Origin: Candidatus Methylomirabilota bacterium
GTDB lineage: Bacteria > Methylomirabilota > Methylomirabilia > Rokubacteriales > CSP1-6
Reading direction: 5' to 3'
Assembly: GCA_035315345.1 (NCBI GenBank)
Contig: DATFYA010000100.1
Location: forward strand, 1-39,459
DNA length: 39,459 bases
Shown here in pieces: positions 27,672 to 35,971 of this stretch (positions within the stretch are counted from its first letter, which is position 1; every line of letters begins with the position of its first letter). The notes below the pieces were generated by a model. It made no database searches. It had not been told where the DNA came from and worked only from the letters and a program-made list of their open reading frames with translations. The position numbers and the translations under genes are program-made.

Positions 27672-28967
27672 TCAGGCGGGATCCCGGAGCCTCAGGACGT
27701 TCAGCGGCTTCACCGGCCTCGCCAGGCCCTTCACAGCGAGGAGCCCCATTTCCTCGACCTCCAGGAGATTCTCCACCTCCGGGAGGAGCCGGGGCGAGAT
27801 CAGGATCTGGCCGGGCTTGGCCTCCCCGCAGAGGCGTGCGGCCAGGTTGGTCACGGTACCGATGGCGCCATAGTCCCAGCGCCCCTCGAAGCCGATGGCA
27901 CCGATCGTGGCGAATCCCTTGGCGATGCCGATCCCGAGGTCGAGCTCGTAGCCCTTGCGATGCCAGCGGACCGCAAGCTCGGCGGCCCGGTCCCGCATGG
28001 CCACCGCCATCCGCACCGCGCGTTCCGCGGCGTCCGGCATCGGGAGGGGATCATTGAAGAAGATCATCATCCCGTCGCCCGTGAATCGCTCCAGCGTCCC
28101 CTCATGGGCCAGGATCAGCCGACCCATCTCGCCATGGTACTCGTGCAGCACCCCCATCACTTCCTCGGGCTCGGAGGTCTCCGCGAAAGCGGTGAAGCCA
28201 CGGAGGTCGAGGAAGACGACCGTGACTTCCCGCCGGTGCGTCTTCAGAGGATCGTCTGCGCCGCCACGGATGATCAGGTCGGCGAGCTGGGGCGAGAAGA
28301 AGCGCTTCAGGCGGCCGAGCTGCTCCACTATCTGGTAGGTACGGGCGTTGTCGATAGCGGTCGCCGCCTGGTTGCCGACAATACGCAGGAGAACCTCGTC
28401 CAGCTCGTCGAAGGCGTTCGGCGTTCGGCTCTCCACCGCGAGGACGCCGACGAGGCGATCCTTGACGGTAAGGGGCAGGGCGAGCTGGCTCTGCACGTCC
28501 GTCAAGCCGGGCAGGACGGCCGGGGCCTCGGCGGGGCCGACCTCGCCAGAGGATTCCATCCGCGCCCGCACGGTCTTGAGGTAGCGCATGCTGGCGCCGA
28601 TGTTCCCGATCCGCATCATCCTCCGGCGCTCGCCGACGACACCGATCACTCCCTCCCCCAGCCGCACCTGGGCGCCGGCGCCCTGCTCTGCGTAGCCGCG
28701 GGTCGCCGCGACCCGCAGGACGTTGTCGGCCACGTCCTTGAGGAGGATCATCGAGTGCGCGAACGCCAGAACGTGATCCATGGCCCGGAGGATGATCCCG
28801 AGAACCTCGTCGAGGTCCAGCGTGGAGGTGATCTCCGAGGAGATCTGTTGGATGATCCGGACCTCGTTGGACTTCCTGGCGAGGTCGCGGTTCAGCCGGT
28901 CGATCGCCTGCTGGTTCTCGGCGATCTGCTCCCGGAGCCCGGACGTATCGCTAGGGTCCGCAGACAC
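27672..28967 (-). CDS. GAF-domain class III nucleotide cyclase
   Basis: A 431-residue soluble protein: a coiled coil (about 10-45), a GAF domain (about 46-210) and a class III adenylate/guanylate cyclase domain (about 240-415). Metal-binding Asp254 (VFLDLRGFTAF) and Asp298 (FTGDGMMIFF) and the transition-state pair Asn374/Arg378 (TNLAAR) are present. The usual base-recognition Lys of the EKFxGD motif is Arg294 here (LERFTGD), and Asp365 occupies the second specificity position, so product specificity is uncertain. GTG start, 15 nt after the split-barrel gene. The GAF domain probably senses a small ligand and controls cyclase output. Confidence 0.88.
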   Translation of the reverse strand: MSADPSDTSGLREQIAENQQAIDRLNRDLARKSNEVRIIQQISSEITSTLDLDEVLGIILRAMDHVLAFAHSMILLKDVADNVLRVAATRGYAEQGAGAQVRLGEGVIGVVGERRRMMRIGNIGASMRYLKTVRARMESSGEVGPAEAPAVLPGLTDVQSQLALPLTVKDRLVGVLAVESRTPNAFDELDEVLLRIVGNQAATAIDNARTYQIVEQLGRLKRFFSPQLADLIIRGGADDPLKTHRREVTVVFLDLRGFTAFAETSEPEEVMGVLHEYHGEMGRLILAHEGTLERFTGDGMMIFFNDPLPMPDAAERAVRMAVAMRDRAAELAVRWHRKGYELDLGIGIAKGFATIGAIGFEGRWDYGAIGTVTNLAARLCGEAKPGQILISPRLLPEVENLLEVEEMGLLAVKGLARPVKPLNVLRLRDPA

Positions 28968-28982
28968 TCTGGTCGGGCAGCC

Positions 28983-29417
28983 TCAGCGAGCCCTGGGGAT
29001 CTCAGCCAGCGGGATGCGCTCCCCGACGGCCTTCGAGACGGCGGTGACCCGGAAGACGTCGGCAGCCCGCAGCTTGAAGATGCCCTTCATCCCGACCATG
29101 GAGGCGATGGCCTCGATCTGCATCTCCATGATGTCGAAGATCGGCCCGCTGGTCTCGGATCGCACGAACTCCAGCTCGAGGTCCCACGCCTCGAACGTCT
29201 CGGGGCTGATCACCCAGGCCATCGCCCTCGGGTTCTCCTCGAGGTTGCGCTTGGTCTTGTTGAAGAACTGGTGGGAGAGCGCGACGTGATCGGCGTCCAC
29301 GTAATAGACCTGGGAGATCGCGCTCGCGTTCGGCGTGCCGTCGTGCGAGCACGTCACGACATGCGACGGGATCACGCCCTGCATCGCCGCCTTGATGTCG
29401 TCCGGTAGGATCGCCAT
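28983..29417 (-). CDS. pyridoxamine 5'-phosphate oxidase-like FMN split-barrel protein
   Basis: A 144-residue split-barrel flavoprotein-type protein. VVTCSHDGTPNASAISQVYYVDADHVALSHQFFNKTKRNLEENPRAM is the typical PNPOx-like N-terminal half, where the Lys-Arg turn binds flavin phosphate. It is short compared with true PdxH and lacks its C-terminal signature, so it is not called pdxH. It belongs to a four-gene operon with a second split-barrel protein and the cyclase and may serve as a redox or flavin-ligand sensor. Confidence 0.8.
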   Translation of the reverse strand: MAILPDDIKAAMQGVIPSHVVTCSHDGTPNASAISQVYYVDADHVALSHQFFNKTKRNLEENPRAMAWVISPETFEAWDLELEFVRSETSGPIFDIMEMQIEAIASMVGMKGIFKLRAADVFRVTAVSKAVGERIPLAEIPRAR

Positions 29418-29428
29418 GGCGCGCGGTG

Positions 29429-29446
29429 CTCCTGTCAGGACAGGAG
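29429..29446 (-). promoter_or_regulatory. hairpin sequestering a ribosome binding site
   Basis: A perfect inverted repeat CTCCTGTC-AG-GACAGGAG covers the stop of the upstream split-barrel gene and the GGAG site (12 nt before the ATG) of the next. Ribosomes ending the upstream gene would open it, coupling the two. Confidence 0.4.
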
Positions 29447-29902
29447 GGTCCCAGCGCCCGGGCCGGGGGTCTGCAGGAACACCTGCTCCGCGCGAAACGT
29501 GATCGCCACGCCCGGCGTTATGGCAAGACCCAGGGCGAGCGGCCGAGCAATCGCCTCAGGGTAGCCGGCCTCCAGGGCGGACTCCAGCAGCGCAGCGCGG
29601 CGGGCCTCCTGGCGGGCCCGGTCGGTGTCATCCGTAGGCCGGGAGGAGATGTACGTTCCCTTGAGCTGGTATGACTCGTGGCTGGCGAGCGCGAGGCCGA
29701 CCGCGATCCGACCATTCCCGGTCAGGTCGCGCAGGACACGCCCGGAGCGGGCGGTGGGGACGAACACGGTCACCGTCTGCCGGTCGTCGTGGACCACTGC
29801 CCCGACCGCCACGGTGTGCGCGGGGCGGAGTGCCTCGTCCCGGCTCCCGATCTGGATCCACGTCGGGCCGTGCAGGACCTCGACCACGCGATCGGGAATC
29901 AT
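29435..29902 (-). CDS. second FMN split-barrel family protein
   Basis: A 155-residue protein with the split-barrel pattern: WIQIGSRDEALRPAHTVAVGAVV, FVPTARSGRVLRDLTGNGRIAVGLALASHESYQLKG, and a C-terminal beta strand with AITFRAEQVFLQTPGPGAGT. It resembles pyridoxamine-phosphate-oxidase-like proteins but differs clearly from its neighbour. The Arg-rich turn suggests a flavin phosphate site. Specific function is unknown. It starts 19 nt after the small protein gene. Confidence 0.7.
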   Translation of the reverse strand: MIPDRVVEVLHGPTWIQIGSRDEALRPAHTVAVGAVVHDDRQTVTVFVPTARSGRVLRDLTGNGRIAVGLALASHESYQLKGTYISSRPTDDTDRARQEARRAALLESALEAGYPEAIARPLALGLAITPGVAITFRAEQVFLQTPGPGAGTLLS

Positions 29903-29921
29903 GCGCTGGTCGATCCCGCCG

Positions 29922-30227
29922 CTATGCCCACCGCTTGCCCAGCTCCCCGAGCCCCGCCTTCGCCAGGTCGTCGGGGCTCATGACGACTCTGAACCGGCAG
30001 TCGGCGTTGAACTTCAGGAAGAATGGCTCGGCGAACCGGGGGATATCGGAGGGGCTGTCGAGCTCGATCAGCAGAACGGCGCCGCGGCGGCCGTCCTGCT
30101 CCGAAAAGTAAACTGCCTGCGGCTTGAGGCTGTCGAGAATCTTGCTCAGGGTGTCTCCCGCAGTCCCGGCCCGAACCAGGCTGTTGAATGGCTCGTGAGG
30201 GATGTCGACGTGGAGCAGCATCTTCAT
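29922..30227 (-). CDS. conserved small protein (DUF3303-like, unknown function)
   Basis: A 101-residue soluble protein starting MKMLLHVDIPHEPFN and ending with CRFRVVMSPDDLAKAGLGELGKRWA. The alternating pattern suggests a ferredoxin-like alpha/beta dimer. I recall relatives carrying misleading pantothenate-synthase labels; there is nothing here to support such an activity. First gene of the cyclase operon. Confidence 0.7.
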   Translation of the reverse strand: MKMLLHVDIPHEPFNSLVRAGTAGDTLSKILDSLKPQAVYFSEQDGRRGAVLLIELDSPSDIPRFAEPFFLKFNADCRFRVVMSPDDLAKAGLGELGKRWA

Positions 30228-30345
30228 CTATCACCGTCCAGTGGAGAGGTGCGCTCTCGTCTGTTAATCACGGAATCGGCCCCATTCGGCGGATACCTGC
30301 CGCACATACTAGCGGAACCTCGGAGGGCGCACAAGATCGTGCGCT

Positions 30346-30581
30346 TCATGTGCACCGTCTAACCGAACAACCACGCGCCGTCGGGCCGCCGAAGGGAACG
30401 AAATGCTCGACCGCCCAGGCTCGGCCCAGGCGGTCGATTTCGGTGGTTGCCGGGATGGATTTGCAGAATGCTACACGGCGCTCTCTACGTACTGCATCGA
30501 TCTGGTCTGCTAGGCACTTGACGAAACTCCGAATTCCGGATTCCGCCGCAGGCATTCCCATCGGTAGCGGTACTCGTCCAT
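30346..30581 (-). pseudogene. fragment of a small unknown ORF, one frameshift
   Basis: An ATG at 30581 starts MDEYRYRWECLRRNPEF, reminiscent of transcriptional-regulator-like DUF6499 N-termini; the frame then stops, while the neighbouring frame continues for about 70 codons (SFVKCLADQIDAVRRERR...) to 30346. A single-base change near 30540 would join them. Lower GC and proximity to the integrase remnant suggest decayed mobile DNA. Confidence 0.3.
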
Positions 30582-30679
30582 GTTGTCGCGCTCCTTCGGC
30601 GCGCGTCTGCCACGTCCACTAGCAACTATCCGTCGGCTCCCTGCAACTCCCTAGAGGAGAGGAGGCTCCGGGTCAGCGT

Positions 30680-31164
30680 GTGCTGCCACGCGCCGACCGC
30701 ATTCGGTACGAGGAGGTCGCGACAGATTTGCTTCAGCACTACAAGACAACTGGTTCTCGGGACCTCGTCGAGCCCTCCAGTGATTCGCAAGCTTCGGGAA
30801 AGCGGCGCTCCGCAGGGGTTCTTCGAGTGGGAGCAGTATCAGAAGGTTCGGCGGCATCTTCCCACCGATCTCCAAGTGGCGATCACCATCGCATACACAT
30901 TTGGGTGGTGGATTCAGAGCGAGGTACTCACCCTGGAGCGCCGCCAGCTCGATCTCAGGGCAGGTACGCTGAGACTCGAGCCGGGCACCACCAAGTGCCG
31001 GCGTGCCCGAGCGCGTGGCCATGAAGGTCACGGGTCACAAGACCCGATCGGTCTTCGACCGCCATCACATCGTGAGCCCGGCCGATCTCCAGGATGCGAC
31101 ACGGCGACTCTCGGGCATAACGATGGGCATAACAGACACTGATGCGAAGAACCCGAAGCGATAA
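30680..31164 (+). pseudogene. degenerate tyrosine recombinase (integrase)
   Basis: Three pieces of a phage-type integrase lie in three frames. 30680-30770 encodes the SAM-like core-binding start (RIRYEEVATDLLQHYKTTGSRDL). 30790-30993 encodes the start of the catalytic domain (FFEWEQYQKVRRHLPTDLQVAITIAYTFGWWIQSEVLTLERRQLDL), where the box I Arg should follow TFGW but reads Trp-Ile. 31003-31164 encodes the C-terminus ([25 protein letters not shown]), where the catalytic Tyr of DRYHIV is His. The stretch with the HxxR box is deleted. The remnant ends 13 nt before the CCA end of tRNA-Arg, so that tRNA was probably the attachment site. Confidence 0.75.
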
Positions 31165-31177
31165 GCCCTTAGAATAT

Positions 31178-31254
31178 TGGCGCGCCTGGAGGGATTCGAA
31201 CCCCCGACCCTCGGCTTAGAAGGCCGATGCTCTATCCAGCTGAGCTACAGGCGC
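31178..31254 (-). tRNA. tRNA-Arg (anticodon TCT)
   Basis: A 77-nt cloverleaf with encoded CCA. The acceptor pairs GCGCCTG with CAGGCGC; the anticodon stem TCGGC/GCCGA encloses loop CTTCTAA with anticodon TCT; the T-arm is GGGGG-TTCGAAT-CCCTC. The 3' end faces the integrase remnant. Confidence 0.96.
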
Positions 31255-31394
31255 AGCGCGTAGTTACGATACACCAGCACCGGGCCGAGCTACCGGGCCG
31301 TTGGGAAGGCGGCTGCACCCTGCCGCAGCGGCTCAGAACGCACACGACTGCCGCCCCGGCTGCGCGCAGAAGCGGTACTGGACCGTGCCGGTCA

Positions 31395-31799
31395 TCACGA
31401 CCGCCTCAGCAGGCTCAGCGAGAACGACATGTCGTTCGTCACCGCCGCCTGGTGACAGATCAGGCAATCGCCGGGGAGCTGGAGCTTCAACGGCTCGGCG
31501 GTCAACGGATCGAAGCCGCCGAACGTCCAGTCCTGAGCCAGACCGAGCGCACCCGGCGAACAGCACACCCACCGGACACTCCTTGAGGCTGGGGTCTCGC
31601 CTCATCGCGTCCACCGCATCCGGGGAGGCGTACAGATCTCTCGACAGCCCGTCGACGCAATCGATGACCGCGTCCTTGATCACGCGGTCTGGTAGCGCTG
31701 CGGATAGAGAACCGCGGGAGGTGACTGGGCCGCCGCCGACCCGATCGACAGCGCACCCACCAGCAACACCACGCGAGCCCACATGGTTGCCCGCCACAT
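31395..31799 (-). pseudogene. frameshifted c-type cytochrome (P460-like) gene
   Basis: A signal peptide (MWARVVLLVGALSIGSAAAQ) and YPQRYQ at 31799-31690 run into a stop. A second frame continues (RVIKDAVIDCVDGLSRDLYASPDAVDAMRRDPSLKECPVG), and a third ends with QDWTFGGFDPLTAEP and GDCLICHQAAVTNDMSFSL. The CLICH heme site near the C-terminus resembles cytochrome P460-like proteins. At least two frameshifts mean no intact product. Confidence 0.6.
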
Positions 31800-31800
31800 C

Positions 31801-31971
31801 TTACCTTCCCTTCGCCACCGAGCGCGAGTCGGTCCGGGGCGGGTCGCGCTCCTGACGCCTCGGCCGCGCGTCCTTCACCTGGTGCAGCCCCAACCCGGCC
31901 CCCCGCGGATGGCCCATGCCGCCCGCGCCCGATTGACCCTGGATGGAGTCACTTCCCGGTAAGTTCGTCAC
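31801..31971 (-). CDS. possible 56-residue ORF before the broken cytochrome gene
   Basis: A GTG-started frame of 56 residues with a basic, proline- and arginine-rich composition (starts MTNLPGSDSIQGQSGAGGMGHPRG, ends SRSVAKGR). A weak GAGG lies upstream. Its stop is one base from the start of the cytochrome pseudogene. No family recognised; may be a remnant. Confidence 0.25.
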   Translation of the reverse strand: MTNLPGSDSIQGQSGAGGMGHPRGAGLGLHQVKDARPRRQERDPPRTDSRSVAKGR

Positions 31972-32053
31972 GTCTTGGCCTCATCCCGGTTGGCGAGGGT
32001 GCGTCATCGCGCGGAAACGGCGCTGGCACACGAAGTGCTCGGGATCTCGTTGC

Positions 32054-32461
32054 ATGGACGACCGGACGAACGGTGGGCACAGGCTGGACGCCGATCTTTC
32101 GGGCGTCCACGTCCTGATCGTCGAGGACACTCCCGACTCGCGCGAGGTCCTGCGCGTCCTCCTCGAGTACTGCGGGGCGGAAGTTCGCACCGCCGAATCC
32201 GCCGAGGAGGGCAAGCGCCTGCTCGGGGAAGAGCGTCCCGATGTCATGCTGAGCGACATCGCGATGCCGGACAACGGCATCGAGCTGATCCGAGCCGTCA
32301 AGGCATCCGCGGACGAGCGGGATTTGCAGATACCGGTGATCGCCATCACTGCGTACCGCGATCGTCGCCCGGAGCTGCTCGCCGAGGGCTTCGACGAGCT
32401 GCTCGAGAAACCACTCGATCCGGTGATCCTGTGTTGCGCGGTGAAGCGGCATATTCACTGA
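32054..32461 (+). CDS. single-domain response regulator (CheY-like)
   Basis: A 135-residue receiver domain without an output domain. The acidic pair Glu24-Asp25 (LIVEDTPDS), phosphoacceptor Asp68 (VMLSDIAMPD), Thr99 (IAITAY) and Lys119 (LLEKPLD) are all in place. Such proteins relay phosphate or act by protein contact. ATG at 32054 is taken because the upstream part of the frame is Trp/Arg-rich and not conserved-looking. No histidine kinase is next to it. Confidence 0.85.
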   Translation: MDDRTNGGHRLDADLSGVHVLIVEDTPDSREVLRVLLEYCGAEVRTAESAEEGKRLLGEERPDVMLSDIAMPDNGIELIRAVKASADERDLQIPVIAITAYRDRRPELLAEGFDELLEKPLDPVILCCAVKRHIH

Positions 32462-32506
32462 GACAGGCGCAAAAACGGAATACAAACAGTAGGCACAATA
32501 TGTGGG

Positions 32507-32535
32507 TTGACAGGCGAGCGCGCCCACGATAGGCT
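32507..32535 (+). promoter_or_regulatory. strong promoter TTGACA-N17-TAGGCT
   Basis: A perfect -35 TTGACA (32507-32512), an ideal 17-nt spacer and TAGGCT (32530-32535). This placement supports TAGGCT as a functional -10 variant in this genome. It is 30 nt before the ATG of the small gene at 32566. Confidence 0.7.
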
Positions 32536-32565
32536 GCGCTCATCATCATTCATACCGGCTCGGAG

Positions 32566-32823
32566 ATGACGACAGCAAGCGAGGGCGTGAGCGGCGCTCT
32601 GCCCCGAGAGAGCGTCAACCTCTCGGCCGAAGATCTCGTCATCGAGCTGCGAACCTCCCGCACCGATCTCGCCAGGCTGGTGGAAGCGGCCGTCCGCGAC
32701 CACCCCACCCGGATCATCGTGCCCCAGCGCAGCGTCGACGCGTGGGAGCGCCGCGAGCCGGAGACCTGGCTGAAGGTGAGCGGCTGGCTCACCGCCCGTG
32801 GCATCAAGATCGTTCAAGTCTAG
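32566..32823 (+). CDS. small protein of unknown function
   Basis: An 85-residue soluble protein. The central stretch LVIELRTSRTDLARLVEAAVRDHPTRIIVPQ and the tail WLKVSGWLTARGIKIVQV predict an alpha/beta fold. No family is recognised and no membrane segment is seen. The strong promoter just upstream argues that it is a real, well-expressed gene, although the ribosome binding site (GGAG) is almost touching the ATG. Confidence 0.6.
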   Translation: MTTASEGVSGALPRESVNLSAEDLVIELRTSRTDLARLVEAAVRDHPTRIIVPQRSVDAWERREPETWLKVSGWLTARGIKIVQV

Positions 32824-32896
32824 CTGGCTCCCTGCCTCGAACCGCCGAACATTCGTCGGTGAAGCGCCAAGCGTAGACTCGTGGTGGGAGGTGAAG

Positions 32897-32973
32897 TGGT
32901 CGGGGTGAGAGGATTTGAACCTCCGACTCCCTGCTCCCAAAGCAGGTGCGCTACCGGGCTGCGCCACACCCCG
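32897..32973 (-). tRNA. tRNA-Pro (anticodon TGG)
   Basis: A 77-nt cloverleaf with encoded CCA; acceptor CGGGGTG/CACCCCG, anticodon stem CCTGC/GCAGG with loop TTTGGGA (anticodon TGG), T-loop TTCAAAT. Confidence 0.96.
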
Positions 32974-32988
32974 ATGTCAGGCGGGAGC

Positions 32989-33018
32989 AGTATACGCTTG
33001 GCCGATCGGCGGCTTCAA
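32989..33018 (-). promoter_or_regulatory. promoter of tRNA-Pro
   Basis: TTGAAG (33018-33013), an 18-nt spacer and TATACT (32994-32989) on the minus strand, 15 nt before the tRNA 5' end. The -35 overlaps the last codon of rdgB. Confidence 0.6.
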
Positions 33019-33632
33019 CTCCAGCGCTGCAGCAGCTCGCGCGCGAGCGCCATCGCGCGGCCCCGATGGCTCACCGCATGCTTGGCTTCCGGCGTGATCT
33101 CGGCGAACGTGGCGCCGAGCGGCGCGTAGTAAAACAGCGGATCGTAGCCGAAGCCCCCCGTCCCGCGCGGCGTGTCCAGCAAGACGCCCTCGACCATGCC
33201 TTCGACGGTGGCCTCGCGGCCGTCGGGCGCGGTCACCGCGATCACCGCGCGATATCGGGCGGTGCGCCGCGCGGGCGGAACGTCCGCGAGCTCACGCAGC
33301 ATGAGCGCGTTGCGGTCCGGATCGGTGAGCCCTTCACCGCCGTAGCGTGCCGACAGCACGCCGGGCCGGCCGCCGAAGGCGTCCACCTCGATACCGGAAT
33401 CGTCGGCCAGCGCCATCTCGCCGGTCGTGGCGGTCACCGCGCGGGCCTTGCCGAGCGCGTTCTGCGCGTACGACGCCTCGCCCTCGGGCGGGAGGACCAC
33501 GCCCGGGTAGGCGGAGAGGTCGCGGATCCGGTAGGGCAGGTCGGCGAGGAGCTCGGCCAGCTCCCGGCCCTTGGACCGGTTGGCCGTGGCCAGAACCAGG
33601 AGCGGGTCAGAGGGTGAAGCGCTTGTCGCCAC
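33015..33632 (-). CDS. rdgB: non-canonical purine NTP pyrophosphatase (RdgB/HAM1)
   Basis: A 205-residue Ham1 family enzyme that hydrolyses ITP, dITP and XTP to monophosphates. [40 protein letters not shown] and [13 protein letters not shown] are the family signatures. GTG start overlaps the end of rph by 26 nt. Confidence 0.96.
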   Translation of the reverse strand: MATSASPSDPLLVLATANRSKGRELAELLADLPYRIRDLSAYPGVVLPPEGEASYAQNALGKARAVTATTGEMALADDSGIEVDAFGGRPGVLSARYGGEGLTDPDRNALMLRELADVPPARRTARYRAVIAVTAPDGREATVEGMVEGVLLDTPRGTGGFGYDPLFYYAPLGATFAEITPEAKHAVSHRGRAMALARELLQRWS

Positions 33633-34356
33633 GCGCCTCGAGGGCCCGGCGCTGCAGCGTGATCAGCCGGGCGATCCCGTCGCCGGCCAGCGCCAGCAGC
33701 TCGTCGAGCCGGGCCTTCGGGAACGGGGTCTGCTCGGCGGTCCCCTGCACCTCCACGAAGGCGCCCGCCCCGGTCATGACCACGTTCATGTCCACCTCGG
33801 CGGTGGAATCCTCGACGTAGTCCAGGTCGAGCACGGGCCGGTTGCCGACCATGCCCACGCTGATCGCGGCCACGCAGTCACGCAGCGGCGAGCCGGCCAG
33901 CGTGCCCGTCTTCTGCAGACTGCCGATGGCGTCGGCCACCGCCACGAACGCCCCGCTGATGGCCGCGGTGCGGGTGCCGCCGTCGGCCTGGATGACGTCG
34001 CAGTCCACCCACACCGTGCGCTCGCCGAGCTTGGCCATCTCGACGACCGAGCGCAGCGAGCGGCCCACCAGCCGCTGGATCTCCTGAGAGCGGCCGCTCG
34101 GTCCGCCGCGCTCGCGCGACATGCGCGTGTTGGTGGAGCGCGGGAGCATCCCGTACTCGGCGGTCACCCAGCCCTTGCCCTGTCCCTTGAGGAAGGGCGG
34201 CACCTTGTCCTCCACCGATGCGGTGCAGATGACCTTGGTGTCGCCGAATTCGACGAGCACCGACCCCTCCGGATGGCGCAGGTAGTCGCGCGTGATCGTC
34301 ACCGGCCGCAGCTGATCCGGCCGACGACCGTCGTGTCGCAGGTGCACGGGGCTCAT
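33607..34356 (-). CDS. rph: ribonuclease PH
   Basis: A 249-residue phosphorolytic 3'-5' exoribonuclease that trims tRNA 3' ends. Typical parts are the start [66 protein letters not shown], and [19 protein letters not shown]. The ATG at 34356 overlaps the amidase stop as ATGA. The frame is open upstream only as a shadow of the amidase gene. Confidence 0.96.
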   Translation of the reverse strand: MSPVHLRHDGRRPDQLRPVTITRDYLRHPEGSVLVEFGDTKVICTASVEDKVPPFLKGQGKGWVTAEYGMLPRSTNTRMSRERGGPSGRSQEIQRLVGRSLRSVVEMAKLGERTVWVDCDVIQADGGTRTAAISGAFVAVADAIGSLQKTGTLAGSPLRDCVAAISVGMVGNRPVLDLDYVEDSTAEVDMNVVMTGAGAFVEVQGTAEQTPFPKARLDELLALAGDGIARLITLQRRALEARGDKRFTL

Positions 34357-35891
34357 CGCGGCGAGAGGCTCGCGGGAGCGGACCGGGCCGGCGCGCTCTG
34401 CGCGGTGCGCATCCGCTGGTCGTAGCGGCGCTTGTACTCGGCGAGCCCGGTGTAGATGGCGCGGGCCAGAGCTTCGCGATGCTCGGCGGTTCCCAGCTTC
34501 TTCTCCTCCTTGCGATTGGTCAGGAAGCCGATCTCGATCAGGATCGCGGGCATCGCCGCCCCGCCCAGCACGTAGAACCCCGCCTGCTTCACCCCGCGGT
34601 TGACCAGGCTCAGCGACTTGCTCATCGAGTCTTGCACGGTCTCGGCCATGAAGCTCGACTCTTCCTGGAACTCGGACTGCGCGAGGTCCCACAGGATGCT
34701 CTTCAGCATGTCGCCGCGCTGCCGCGAGCCGCCGCTGCCCTCGAGCTGGACCACGCCGTTCTCGACCGCGGCCACCTGCCGCGCCACATTGTCCGAGGCC
34801 TCGGACGAGAGGAAATAGGTCTCCACGCCTTCCGAGACCGCTTGCGGGTGGGCATTGGCGTGAATCGACACGAAGAGGTCCGCCCGATGCTTGTTGGCGA
34901 AGTTCGTGCGCTCGCGGAGGGGCACGAAGACGTCGGAATCGCGGCTCATGACGACCTTCACCCCGAGACCGGATTCGACCCGCCGCGCCACCCGCCGCGT
35001 CACATCCAGGACGATCTCCTTCTCCATCAGCCCGCTCGGTCCCACCGCGCCGGTGTCGTGGCCGCCGTGGCCGGCGTCCAGCACGATCAGCTTCAGCGGC
35101 TGCATCTGACCGCTGCGCCCCGGCTCGCTGCCGGGCTCCCGCGGCCGGTACACATCGAGCACGAGGCGATAGGGATCGACCAGCGTGGTGTGCTTGACCT
35201 CGCCGGCGGTACCCTCCAGCATCACGCGGAGCACCGCGACGCCGTCCGCCGGCTCGAGCCGGACCTCCTGGACGAGGCCGTCGCCGATCTCCTCGACGCG
35301 GGAGTCGCTCAACGAGAGGCCAGGAAGGCGGACCCGCACCTCCTCGTCGGTCGACACCACCGCGTAGGCCAGCTTGGCGCCGGTCTCGATCACGATGCGA
35401 GTGAAGCTCGGATAGGACCGGTAGCGCATCTCCTCGAGCGGCACCGATCCCTGGACGGTCCTGGTCTGCGGCTTGCGGCTCTCCGAGACGGCGACGACCG
35501 AGACGCCCGCGCTCAGACGCGGCAGCCCCTTGCTCAGAAAGTCGCGCGAGACGAGCCAGCTGTGGCCCACGACGCGCGCCGCCGAATCCAGCGCGATGGT
35601 CTGCCCGGCCACGCGCGCGCTGGACTGGCCCCGCACGAACTCCGCGGTGTGCTTTCCGATGGTGAGGGTCGCCCGATCTCCCTTCACGTGCCACGCGCCC
35701 TTGAGCATGGCGGCGAGGCGATCGGGGGCGATGTAGGCGGCGCCGTCGTCGGTGACGGTGATCGGGAGCGTGCCGCGGTTGCCGGCGCGGTCCTTGATCT
35801 CGACCGATTCGGGGCGCGCAGCGTGAGCCGAGCCGACGAGGATCCCCATCAGCGTGAACAGCAGAACGGCGGCGGTCAGTCGTCGCATCAT
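34353..35891 (-). CDS. N-acetylmuramoyl-L-alanine amidase (AMIN + Amidase_3)
   Basis: A 512-residue exported cell-wall hydrolase: signal peptide ([20 protein letters not shown]), a copper-amine-oxidase-like/AMIN N-terminal part with beta-rich repeats (about 25-255), and a C-terminal zinc Amidase_3 domain (about 275-490). Zinc and catalytic residues show in [15 protein letters not shown], the Glu of [18 protein letters not shown] and the Glu of [10 protein letters not shown]. It cleaves the sugar-peptide bond of peptidoglycan, usually in daughter-cell separation. I chose the ATG at 35891 (ATGATG) because an extended -10 TGCTAGAAT overlaps a possible earlier ATG at 35915. Confidence 0.9.
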   Translation of the reverse strand: MMRRLTAAVLLFTLMGILVGSAHAARPESVEIKDRAGNRGTLPITVTDDGAAYIAPDRLAAMLKGAWHVKGDRATLTIGKHTAEFVRGQSSARVAGQTIALDSAARVVGHSWLVSRDFLSKGLPRLSAGVSVVAVSESRKPQTRTVQGSVPLEEMRYRSYPSFTRIVIETGAKLAYAVVSTDEEVRVRLPGLSLSDSRVEEIGDGLVQEVRLEPADGVAVLRVMLEGTAGEVKHTTLVDPYRLVLDVYRPREPGSEPGRSGQMQPLKLIVLDAGHGGHDTGAVGPSGLMEKEIVLDVTRRVARRVESGLGVKVVMSRDSDVFVPLRERTNFANKHRADLFVSIHANAHPQAVSEGVETYFLSSEASDNVARQVAAVENGVVQLEGSGGSRQRGDMLKSILWDLAQSEFQEESSFMAETVQDSMSKSLSLVNRGVKQAGFYVLGGAAMPAILIEIGFLTNRKEEKKLGTAEHREALARAIYTGLAEYKRRYDQRMRTAQSAPARSAPASLSPR

Positions 35892-35913
35892 GGCCCGGGC
35901 GCGCGGCACCGCC

Positions 35914-35922
35914 ATTCTAGCA
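35914..35922 (-). promoter_or_regulatory. extended -10 promoter of the amidase-rph-rdgB operon
   Basis: TGC-TAGAAT on the minus strand (35922-35914), about 23 nt before the ATG at 35891. It overlaps the alternative ATG at 35915, which helps to decide the start. Confidence 0.45.
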
Positions 35923-35954
35923 ACGGAGCGCGGAGGCGGCGAAGGAGGAAATTG

Positions 35955-35963
35955 TGATAGGCT
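35955..35963 (+). promoter_or_regulatory. TGA-TAGGCT extended -10-like element before the coxL-like gene
   Basis: TAGGCT at 35958-35963 preceded by TGA. The transcript would start near 35970-35972, next to the GTG of a 20-codon ORF. An AGGAGG at 35944-35949 could instead serve a GTG at 35954; both cannot be true together. Confidence 0.35.
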
Positions 35964-35971
35964 TCGCGTCC

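Noticed and set aside
28983-29902. pdxH (pyridoxamine-phosphate oxidase)
   Set aside because: Both proteins are short and lack the PdxH C-terminal signature; only the split-barrel fold is supported.
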